From: JAJYLM01 sp964547905 | GTDB lineage: Bacteria > JAMCPX01 | Direction: 5' to 3' | Assembly (NCBI GenBank): GCA_964547905.1 | Contig: CAZJPN010000046.1 | Coordinates: 12,952 to 76,951 of the forward strand | Length of the DNA stretch: 64,000 nucleotides | Shown: piece after piece, positions 17,956-25,064 of the stretch | How positions within the stretch are numbered: the stretch's first letter is position 1 | Layout of the letters: each line of letters opens with the position of its first letter | Position numbers and translations under genes: made by a program | Notes under the pieces: generated by a model | Seen by the model: only the letters and a program-made list of their open reading frames with translations | Told to the model about the DNA's origin: nothing | Database searches by the model: none

Positions 17956-18310
17956 TATACGATTATAATGACGTTGTAGAGAGGCTATCCGAAAGGTTCA
18001 CCCGGACATCATTAACCAAAAAATGCAAGAGGAAAGGTTGTTCATTCGCTAAAAAGAAGAAAGAGTTTGAAACGATACGAAACAAAACACCTGTGAACTG
18101 CTTGCAATACTTTCATAGTATTCTGCGTGGACAATTTCTCTATTAGTGTCAAGGAATAAATAGCGCATATTAAAACGGCAATATCCTTTAGCCAAAGGAG
18201 CTTTGTTTTGTGAGCAGAGGCGAATAGATCCTTTAAAAAACCATTGACAAGCGCATTTTTTTGCACAATGCTAATTTAGAATAGTTACAATTAGTAAAAA
18301 GGAGGTAAGT
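17956..18310. other. Intergenic region with a possible gene remnant
   Basis: No intact gene seen. Right after the CoA-transferase stop, one frame reads YDYNDVVERLSERF and a shifted frame continues HPDIINQKMQEERLF before a stop, so a short frameshifted remnant is possible but unassigned. TTGACA near 18243 and the AAAGGAGG site at 18299 belong to the catalase gene. TTAGAATAGTTACAATTA upstream of that gene only weakly resembles a PerR box. Confidence 0.35.
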
Positions 18311-19756
18311 ATGTCAAAATCTTCAAGAAAAACAATGACAACGGATGCCGGTGTGCCTGTCAGTGATAATCAGAACAGCCTAACCGCGGGGCCACGCGGC
18401 CCGGTGCTTATGGCCGATTACGAGCTCATGGAGCGTATGGCGCATTTCAACAGGGAACGGGTACCGGAACGGGTTGTTCATGCAAAAGGCGCCGGGGCAT
18501 ACGGCGTTTTCAGGGTAACGGGTGATATTTCCCAATATACGCGTGCCAAACTATTTTCCAAGATAGGAAACTCCTGTGAAATGTTTGTTCGATTCTCCAC
18601 CGTTGCCGGAGAAATTGGTTCAGCCGACACGGTTCGTGATCCCCGGGGTTTTGCGTGCAAATTCTATACCGAAGAGGGCAACTGGGATCTGGTTGGCAAT
18701 AATACGCCGGTATTCTTCGTCCGGGATGCGCTCAAGTTTCAGGATTTTATTCACAGCCAAAAGCGAGATCCTCAAACCGGTTTGAGAGACAACACCATGC
18801 AATGGGACTTCTGGAGTCTGTCGCCTGAGTCCTTACATCAGGTAACCATACTGTTCTCCGACAGAGGCATTCCCGCCACCTACCGAAATATGAACGGCTA
18901 TAGCAGTCATACATTCAGCCTATGGAACGAGAAGGGCGAACGTTACTGGGTGAAATGGCACCTCAAGACTATGCAGGGCATTAAATGCCTGACTGAGGAA
19001 GAAGCCGGGAGAATAGCAGGACAGGACCCGGATTTCCATAGGCGCGATTTGTTTACCTCAATAAAGCAAGGCAAGAATCCCAAATGGAGTGTCCAGATAC
19101 AGATTATGCCTGAAAAGGATGCGGAGACTTACAGCATACATCCTTTTGATCTAACAAAGGTATGGCCACATAAAGATTATCCACTGATTGAGGTAGGGGT
19201 AATGGAACTCAACCGCAACCCGGAGAACTACTTTGCAGAAGTGGAGCAGTCAGCGTTCGAGCCAAGTAATTTACCGCCGGGGTTTGGCGTCTCTCCCGAC
19301 AAAATGCTCCAGGCAAGGCTGTTATCCTATGCTGACACCCATCGCTACCGTATCGGGATAAACTACGCATCACTCCCTGTAAACAAGCCGCGATGTCCTG
19401 TGCATACATACAATCGGGATGGGCATATGCGCTTTGATGGCAATTATGGCGGCACAGTCAATTACGAGCCAAACAGCTTTGACGGACCGGTGGACGATAA
19501 GCAGTATAAAGAACCGCCTCTTCATATCTCCGGGGATGCGGACCGCTACGACCATCGTGAGGGTAATGACGACTACAACCAGGCAGGGGATCTCTACCGG
19601 CTCATGAGTACAGATCAAAAGGCGCAACTTATCGGCAACATCGTGCGAGCGATGAAACAAGTGCCAAAGGACATTCAGCTCCGCCAGATTGACCACTTTC
19701 GTAAGGCAGACAAAGACTACGGTGACCGGGTGGCTTCCGGCTTAGGGCTGTTATAA
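18311..19756 (+). CDS. Monofunctional haem catalase
   Basis: 481 residues, the small-subunit catalase length. It dismutates H2O2 in the cytosol. H57 in RVVHAKGAGAYG is the distal histidine, N130/N131 in VGNNTPVFFVRD the distal asparagine, and the tyrosine in RLLSYADTHRYR near residue 342 the haem ligand. A strong AGGAGG site precedes ATG. The gene is intact between two pseudogenes and appears more GC-rich than its neighbours, which suggests later acquisition. A truncated peroxiredoxin follows 35 bp later, so this was an oxidative-stress locus. Confidence 0.96.
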   Translation: MSKSSRKTMTTDAGVPVSDNQNSLTAGPRGPVLMADYELMERMAHFNRERVPERVVHAKGAGAYGVFRVTGDISQYTRAKLFSKIGNSCEMFVRFSTVAGEIGSADTVRDPRGFACKFYTEEGNWDLVGNNTPVFFVRDALKFQDFIHSQKRDPQTGLRDNTMQWDFWSLSPESLHQVTILFSDRGIPATYRNMNGYSSHTFSLWNEKGERYWVKWHLKTMQGIKCLTEEEAGRIAGQDPDFHRRDLFTSIKQGKNPKWSVQIQIMPEKDAETYSIHPFDLTKVWPHKDYPLIEVGVMELNRNPENYFAEVEQSAFEPSNLPPGFGVSPDKMLQARLLSYADTHRYRIGINYASLPVNKPRCPVHTYNRDGHMRFDGNYGGTVNYEPNSFDGPVDDKQYKEPPLHISGDADRYDHREGNDDYNQAGDLYRLMSTDQKAQLIGNIVRAMKQVPKDIQLRQIDHFRKADKDYGDRVASGLGLL

Positions 19757-19791
19757 TTTCACATAATGATAAAATAAAAGGGAGGTAAGTT

Positions 19792-20263
19792 ATGGAAGGA
19801 CTTCAAAAAACTCAATACAGAGCTAATCGGTCTTTCTGTTGACCAGGTATTCTCTCATATTAAATGGGTTGAATGGATAAAAAATGAACTTAAGGTAGAG
19901 ATTCAGTTTCCAATCATTGCAGATGACAGGGACAAGATTGCCGAGTCTCTAGGCATGATCCACCCTGGCAAAGGTAGTAATACTGTAAGGGCGGTTTTTT
20001 TACTGGACGATAAAGGTGTTTTGAGATTGCTTCTTTATTATCCTCAGGAAATTGGAAGGAATATTGAGGAGATACTGAGGGTCATTAAGGCTCTTCAAAC
20101 CGCAGACAAATATGGTGTTGCAATCCCTGCAAACTGGCCTAACAATGAGCTGATAAAAGACGAAGTCATCATCAGTCCGGCATCAGATGTCAAAACAGCA
20201 GAGGAAAGGCCAAAGAAAAACAATTGCTATGATTGGTGGTTCTGCCACAAGAAGATTAATTAA
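19792..20263 (+). pseudogene. Peroxiredoxin, N-terminus deleted
   Basis: The GGGAGG site and ATG 19792 remain, but translation from it ends after 16 codons. The peroxiredoxin frame picks up at about 19799 with DFKKLN, then LIGLSVDQVFSHIKWVEWI, and runs to 20263, ending NCYDWWFCHKKIN, typical of the long archaeal-type 1-Cys group. About the first 55 residues are missing, including the peroxidatic PVCTTE motif, and the join is out of frame. The product could not be an active peroxidase. Confidence 0.85.
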
Positions 20264-20281
20264 CATAAAAAATACACTTTG

Positions 20282-20314
20282 AAGAGGAAATCCAAAAAAA
20301 CTGGATTTCCTCTT
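20282..20314 (+). terminator. Terminator after the peroxiredoxin remnant
   Basis: Stem AAGAGGAAATCCA (20282-20294) pairs with TGGATTTCCTCTT (20302-20314) around an A-rich loop, followed by a short T-rich stretch. Confidence 0.75.
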
Positions 20315-20390
20315 TCATCAAAGATAACCGATTTTTATGTTAACCACGCAAGATGCAGGAGGAAAATCTTTTTTTAAATAGTATAACACG

Positions 20391-20741
20391 CTATAGAATC
20401 TTATAATCGTGCGTACCAACAACAACGGGAACCTTTATATCGTTCTTTATCAGGTCAACAGCCTTATCAATAGACATATAAGGACAGCTTATCTTGGCCT
20501 CTGCCATGCAATTGCTGATGTATATTTCATCCGGAACAATTTCAGAAAGCCTTATGCTCATTTGAATATTTGGGATTAAAGCCCTTCCAGGGCATTCACA
20601 GCGTACGAAACCAATTACTTATACAGGCTCATGAACTTTAGACTCACCAAAGGCCGCTGCCTTTAGACATCGCCACTCTCCCGGACATCCATAGGTAGAA
20701 TCCATATATGCACCACAGCCTACAATAAACACGCTTTTCAT
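20391..20741 (-). pseudogene. CGGC-domain protein with an internal TAA
   Basis: Reading from ATG 20741, with GGGAGG 5 bases upstream, the frame gives MKSVFIVGCGAYMDSTYGCP, then a TAA at 20619-20621 after codon 40. It resumes in the same frame as VIGFVRCECPGR through PYMSIDKAVDLIK to TAG at 20391-20393. Size and cysteine pattern fit the CGGC-domain family (about 115 residues, probably metal binding). The core motif is CECPGR rather than CGGCPGR. The single in-frame stop makes it a pseudogene unless the stop is misread. Confidence 0.7.
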
Positions 20742-20768
20742 TGTTTTACCTCCCTAAAATAGATTATT

Positions 20769-20788
20769 AGCCCATTTAATGGGCTTTT
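20769..20788. terminator. Hairpin terminator
   Basis: AGCCCATT/AATGGGCT stem (20769-20776, 20778-20785), with T's on one side and AATAATC on the other. It lies at the 3' end of the DUF89 fragment. Confidence 0.5.
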
Positions 20789-21035
20789 AAAAAACAAACA
20801 ATCTTTTCTTTTTTACATCCTTGTAAATATTTTTCCTCCCGACAGCATTCTCAACGATCTTTTGCATGGTCAATGTGAACAATGGAGCCGGTGCGTGTTC
20901 GTCTCTATGGGTTAAAGCGCTGCACACCTTCTTCATTATCTTCAATTGAATGACCTTATTGCCCATCGTGGTAAGCTTGGAAAGATTGTAGGCTTGATTT
21001 ATTATGCAAGGAATACATGCTGAATCTAAAACCAT
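20787..21035 (-). pseudogene. DUF89 phosphatase-like N-terminal fragment
   Basis: 82 residues starting MVLDSACIPCIINQAYNL. The CIPC pair at the N-terminus and the helical run to KNIYKDVKKK resemble the first domain of DUF89 (damage-control phosphatase) proteins, normally about 280-300 residues. The catalytic Asp/Asn region is absent and there is no room for it before the CGGC gene 46 bp downstream. Likely a truncated remnant; a short free-standing protein is the alternative. Confidence 0.55.
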
Positions 21036-21278
21036 TTGAACCGCTCCGATAAATAAGATGCTAATGGAGATGAGCTATACTTTTCTTTACATTTGGTTCT
21101 TGCAATTCTTCAAGTCCGTTATTTGGCTTGTCCAAACTTTTTTGAAATTAATGTGTTTGGTTCTTTTTCTAAGGAAAACGATTTCATACAAACGTACACA
21201 ATTTTAATAACAGTATAATAAAATTATTATAAAAGGTTCTTGTATCTTGTATTTGAGAAAGCACTTCATGTTTTTTTA

Positions 21279-21928
21279 TTATGTTTCCCTATACTTATGC
21301 ACACCAAGGCTTACTATGAATAATGTAAGACATACCAATATTATGCTTCCACCGCTTGCACCACCAATATAGTAAGATATAAAAAGACCGGCATAAACAG
21401 AAACAAGGGATACAAGAATAGCAAGCAGCATAGACTGGCTAAAGCTCTTGCTTATCTGCATTGCTGTTAAAGCAGGAATAACCATAAGCGCACCTATCAG
21501 TAATGTTCCTACTGTATTCATGGCTATTGCAACAATCTCATACAGATCAGACAAGGATGTTGTCGTTATACTCCCGAACAGCACGCTGAATATGTCTATA
21601 GTAAAATCTCTGTAAACGCTTATAATAACCACTGCTATTGCCATGCCGCCATAGAGGAAGATAGCAAGCACGGACTCTCCTGATATACGACTCTTCCATC
21701 GTAATAGCTCTATGCCGAGTGCAGCTATGATGGCTGTTAAAAGGGCTGTTAAGATAGGATTTGCCCTCGTGATTATACCAATAGCAACGCCGGTAAGAGA
21801 GACATGGGCAAGCGTATCTGACATAATAGTATATCGCTTAACTACAAGAAATGTACCGATGAGAGGGGCTGTCCGGCAATGAATGCCCTTATCATAAAAT
21901 CAAATGTAACAATATCAGGCATGCTCAT
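21279..21928 (-). pseudogene. znuB: ZnuB-like zinc ABC permease with frameshifting deletion
   Basis: Starting at ATG 21928, overlapping the ZnuC stop, the frame reads PDIVTFDFMIRAFIAG, then shifts near 21864. The remaining ABC-3 permease continues in another frame as APLIGTFLVVKRYTIMSDTLAH and runs 181 residues from an internal ATG at 21824 to 21279, with about six TM segments. Comparison with the family pattern (AGxxxGxxAPLxGTFLVxRR) suggests about eight residues lost at the shift. The protein would have supplied the membrane channel of the zinc importer. Confidence 0.8.
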
Positions 21929-22671
21929 GATGGATAAAGGTAGCCTCTTTGCTATAAAGCTGTTCTATATACTTGCTTTTGATAATGTCCTCTGGTGCTC
22001 CATGACAGATAAGTGCCTTATTAAGACAGACCATACATTTTACCTCCTTTGCAATGGTTGCTCTATCATGGCTCACCATAAGAATTGTTATTTCATAATC
22101 TTTATTGAGGCTCGTAAGTATAGTATAAAAATCTTCTTGAGAAACTACATCTACACCAGCGGTTGGTTCATCAAGGAGCAAGATTTCCGGCTTGCCAGCA
22201 AGTGCACTTGCAATAACAACCCTTCTGCCTTTCCCCACCGGAGAGGCTGTTAATATTTCTCTTTTTGTATCCTGCTATACCCATTGCCTTCATTGCCCAT
22301 TCAATCGCCTCTTTATCTTCCTTAGACATCCATCGAGCTATACCAAGCTTCGGTATTCTTCCTATCTTTACCATTTCCTCAACTGTTATCGGAAAATGAA
22401 GCGGTGCAGACAGAGAACTCTGGGGTATATAACCTATGGAATGCCTATCCCGGGATACACGAACCTCATCACCATAAATAAGCACCCTACCAGATGATGG
22501 CTTCAAAAGCCCTGTGATGATCTTCAATAGGGTTGTTTTCCCTGCACCATTGGGACCAACTATAGCAATATAATCGCCTTTTTTAATCTGAAAACCTATG
22601 TCTTTTAAAACCGGCACAGAATTATATAAAAAGCTTACATGCTGAATATCTATGCAAACATCATTGTTCAT
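21915..22671 (-). pseudogene. znuC: ZnuC-like zinc ABC ATPase with +1 frameshift
   Basis: From ATG 22671 the frame shows Walker A GPNGAGKTT and the signature SLSGGERQ, then shifts at AGGCAGAAGGGTTG (about 22220-22233). The other frame continues RVVIASALAGKPEILLLDEP and the SHDR switch to a His-rich end HHEHA at 21915. One extra A would explain the shift. All motifs are otherwise present, so the lesion is recent, or a sequencing error. It overlaps znuA by 4 bp and znuB by 14 bp. Confidence 0.85.
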
Positions 22672-23570
22672 TTACACTCCATTGCCTGCCTTAAGGTTGC
22701 AAGGTTTTCCTTCATGATAGAAAGGTAATTCTTACCAGCTTTTATTCCGGTTGTAGTTAATCCTTCTCTTGGATCGAGTACAAGCGTTTTAGCCCCGGTC
22801 TCGCGGGCAATTGTTTCAGAAAGCTTTGAATTGACCAATCTTTCAAAAAATATATATTTGATGTGTTTCTCACGCGCCAAGATTATTAACTGTGACATAG
22901 TTTTAGGTGATGGCTCTTCCTCAGGTGAGAGTCCTGCAATAGAATAGGCGTTGAACCCACACCTTTTTGCAAGGTCATTAAACGCAGCATGAGATGTGAT
23001 GATATCATGAAGCTTACATGATGTAAGGCCATGCGCATAATCGTTATTGAGCCGGTTTAATTGTTCAACAAATATAGTTGTCTGAGTTTCGTAGTATTGG
23101 GCATGTTCAGGATCAATTGTTTTAAGGCTCTTGCTTATTTCTTGCACCATGTTTTTAGCTGTTACTGGATCAAGCCATACATGAGGATCACGATTGTTGA
23201 GATAGTGTCCGTTCATGGGTGATACGAGACTTATCATCTCCAGAATTACTATGCCCTTTTTTACAACGTCATTCTTTATCTTTGTTGCCCATGGATCAAC
23301 CCCTGCACCGTTCAATATAAAAAGTCTTGCCTCATATACCTTTTTCATATCCATTGGCGTTGGTTCATAATCATGCGGCTCTGAACCGACAGGTGTTATA
23401 TTCGTTACATCTACATAATGTCCCCCAACACGACTTGCAAACTCAGCTAACGGATAAAAACTGGCAACTACCTTTATCTTTTTCTCCTGTGCATATAAAG
23501 GATGGAGGAGTCCTAAAACAGTCATTAGTGTAATTACTGATATTGCGAAAAACTTATAGATATGTTTCAT
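22668..23570 (-). CDS. znuA: Zinc-binding periplasmic protein of a ZnuABC importer
   Basis: 300 residues from ATG 23570 (MKHIYKFF), which has AGGG upstream. The longer frame to 23615 lies inside the regulator gene. A signal peptide of about 27 residues (to LYA) precedes VVASFYPLAEFA, the cluster A-I solute-binding fold. Metal ligands are H66 (PHDYEP), the His in DPHVWLDP near 138, and the His in TSHAAF. No long His-rich loop. It would carry Zn2+ or Mn2+ to the ZnuBC permease, but both partners are broken downstream. It overlaps the Zur-like gene by 17 bp. Confidence 0.9.
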   Translation of the reverse strand: MKHIYKFFAISVITLMTVLGLLHPLYAQEKKIKVVASFYPLAEFASRVGGHYVDVTNITPVGSEPHDYEPTPMDMKKVYEARLFILNGAGVDPWATKIKNDVVKKGIVILEMISLVSPMNGHYLNNRDPHVWLDPVTAKNMVQEISKSLKTIDPEHAQYYETQTTIFVEQLNRLNNDYAHGLTSCKLHDIITSHAAFNDLAKRCGFNAYSIAGLSPEEEPSPKTMSQLIILAREKHIKYIFFERLVNSKLSETIARETGAKTLVLDPREGLTTTGIKAGKNYLSIMKENLATLRQAMECK

Positions 23571-24000
23571 GGGTTTTTTCCCTATCGCCTTGTTTACATT
23601 TCTTACATATACCAAACAATTCTATTTCATACCCTCTACCTTCAAACCCTTTTTGTTTCATAGCGAGCTTATCGTACCTTGAAAGACTGCCAATCCTTAT
23701 TTCTTCAACATTGTGGCATTTCACACATACAAGATGTATATGGTTATAGGCAGGGCATATCTTATAATGGACCTTTGCGTCCCCATGCAATATCTCATGA
23801 ATAATATCTTCTTTTTTTAAAGCAGATATCTCCCTATAGATTGTTGTTTTATTGGGTTTTAAACCATGCTGTTCAAGTGCTGATTTTATCTCCATCGCGG
23901 TAAGGGGCTTTTGTGTGCCATACAGTATATCAATAATACCTTCTCTTATCTTTGTTACTCTGTAACCTTTGTCTTTTAAATTCTGTATTATTGTATTCAT
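23554..24000 (-). CDS. zur: Fur-family regulator, probably Zur
   Basis: 148 residues. Winged helix N-terminal (LKPNKTTIYREISALKKEDI) and the Fur dimer domain with the structural zinc pairs CVKC and CKKC, and HxH ligands in YNHIHLVC. The gene begins the znu operon, overlapping znuA, so zinc sensing is the best guess. A perfect palindrome lies immediately upstream of the ATG (24007-24031), consistent with autorepression. The operon's transporter genes are broken but the regulator is intact. Confidence 0.85.
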   Translation of the reverse strand: MNTIIQNLKDKGYRVTKIREGIIDILYGTQKPLTAMEIKSALEQHGLKPNKTTIYREISALKKEDIIHEILHGDAKVHYKICPAYNHIHLVCVKCHNVEEIRIGSLSRYDKLAMKQKGFEGRGYEIELFGICKKCKQGDREKTHETYL

Positions 24001-24006
24001 CTTTCA

Positions 24007-24031
24007 ACAAATGCAACTTAGTTGCATTTGT
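24007..24031. promoter_or_regulatory. Zur-box-like palindrome
   Basis: Perfect inverted repeat with 12-bp arms ACAAATGCAACT and AGTTGCATTTGT around a single T. It starts 7 bp from the regulator's ATG. It resembles Fur-family operators with a TGCAA...TTGCA core. Confidence 0.8.
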
Positions 24032-24076
24032 AATTTATGCTTTTATAAAGCCAAAGTCAAGCATCTTAATGAATCT

Positions 24077-24170
24077 CCACCGCCTTACAGCGGTGGTATC
24101 ATTCTTTTCGGGCTTTTTGCCCGAACCGCTTTGCGGTTCCCTGCTCTCACCCCCACCCTTACAGGTGGGG
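24077..24170. repeat. Cluster of four hairpins, possible relic element
   Basis: CCACCGC-CTTACA-GCGGTGG (24077-24096), CGGGC-T5-GCCCG (24109-24123), AACCGC-TTT-GCGGTT (24124-24138) and CCCCACC-CTTACA-GGTGGGG (24151-24170). The first and last share the same CTTACA loop. No gene is seen. The layout recalls ends of small hairpin-ended elements such as IS200/IS605 derivatives, but no transposase is present. Confidence 0.5.
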
Positions 24171-24248
24171 AACTCTCGCTAAATTAGACAATTGTTAAAA
24201 AACAGAGACTTATTGTTAAACATGAATCTCAGGATTGAGTAAATAAGC

Positions 24249-24275
24249 AACCTTTCCTCTTGCATTTTTTGGGAT
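24249..24275. repeat. TIR element family A, partial copy 2
   Basis: CAACCTTTCCTCTTGCATTTTTTGGG-like sequence resembling the right end of family A. Only one end is present, beside the tRNA-Gly gene. Confidence 0.45.
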
Positions 24276-24304
24276 AAACTACGTTGAACTCTTACGGTAA
24301 AGAT

Positions 24305-24376
24305 AGCGGGCGACCGGGGTCGAACCGGCGACGTCAAGCTTGGGAAGCTTGCATTCTACCACTGAATTACGCCCGC
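24305..24376 (-). tRNA. tRNA-Gly (CCC)
   Basis: Cloverleaf on the minus strand. The acceptor GCGGGCG pairs with CGCCCGC and the discriminator is U. The anticodon stem CAAGC/GCTTG encloses TTCCCAA, giving anticodon CCC. The T-arm is GGTTCGACCCC-like. CCA is not encoded. Confidence 0.95.
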
Positions 24377-24448
24377 AGTATGTATCATTATTAACAGAAC
24401 ATGAATACAGTGTCAATTATATGTAAGCTGTTTTTTGAACGCAGTTTT

Positions 24449-24862
24449 TTATCCTCTGTTTATAGGATTTGGCCTGTTTGTTATATAACTGATATACACC
24501 GCAATCATAACAACGCCTATCAACAATTCCAACAACGATTTTTTCATTAATCCGTATCCAAAAGAAAATATGCCCGTGAGCAGCAGAGAATGTACCAGAC
24601 TGCCCAGCCGTCCTAAAATACTGTTTTTCGCCATGCCCTGAACTTCTGCTTGAGGGTTGGGCATAAGTTTGAACTCGAGTGCTGTGGTTAATTGTTTTAT
24701 AAACTTATCCGATATTACAGGACAGGTGTTCCGGAGTTCTTTGTAACGCTGCAAGGCCTCTTTTTCAAGATCATTTTCCACGCATGCGTTTGCATACTGC
24801 TGATGCTGATCCTCGTTAGATGGATCGTGTACAATATTTTTCCACAGCTCTTGTTCCGTCAT
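24449..24862 (-). CDS. Small membrane protein of unknown function
   Basis: 137 residues. The N-terminal 60 are soluble and TPR-like in look (NEDQHQQYANACVENDLEKEALQRYKEL), followed by two TM segments (LVHSLLLTGIFSFGYGL and LLELLIGVVMIAVYISY). The family is not recognised. It stands alone between the tRNA gene and the divergent cytochrome peroxidase. Confidence 0.65.
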   Translation of the reverse strand: MTEQELWKNIVHDPSNEDQHQQYANACVENDLEKEALQRYKELRNTCPVISDKFIKQLTTALEFKLMPNPQAEVQGMAKNSILGRLGSLVHSLLLTGIFSFGYGLMKKSLLELLIGVVMIAVYISYITNRPNPINRG

Positions 24863-24940
24863 ACAAACCTATAATAGCATTGCACCCTAAAAAAGCCAGC
24901 CGTTTTTACCACTTTAGCATCCTTTGACACCTACCAAACC

Positions 24941-24969
24941 TTGACAATAAAATTTAAATAAATTATACA
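24941..24969 (+). promoter_or_regulatory. Promoter of the cytochrome peroxidase gene
   Basis: TTGACA at 24941-24946 and TATACA at 24964-24969, with a 17-base spacer. The transcript would carry the hairpin at 25006-25032 in its leader. Confidence 0.7.
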
Positions 24970-25000
24970 TTGTACCTAAAATAAGTCATTAAATTATGTA

Positions 25001-25036
25001 AACCCCGTTAGAAAGGAGATGGCTTTCTAACGAGGT
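25001..25036 (+). repeat. CCCCGTTAG-type leader hairpin
   Basis: CGTTAGAAAG (25006-25015) pairs with CTTTCTAACG (25023-25032) in the leader of the peroxidase gene, flanked by AACCC and AGGTAAA. A similar CCCCGTTA/TAACGGGG hairpin with downstream GTAAA is at 29106-29134. Confidence 0.55.
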
Positions 25037-25064
25037 AAAGAACTTATAAGGGAGGTTTGTTGTT

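Noticed and set aside
17952..18146. 64-residue ORF after the CoA-transferase
   Set aside because: No ribosome site and overlaps the CoA-transferase stop; possible remnant only.
18270..18300. PerR operator in front of the catalase
   Set aside because: Match to the consensus is too weak to support.
21879..22253. Plus-strand ORF of 124 residues
   Set aside because: Antisense to the frameshifted znuC gene.
24041..24190. CRISPR array
   Set aside because: Hairpins have different stems and no regular spacers.
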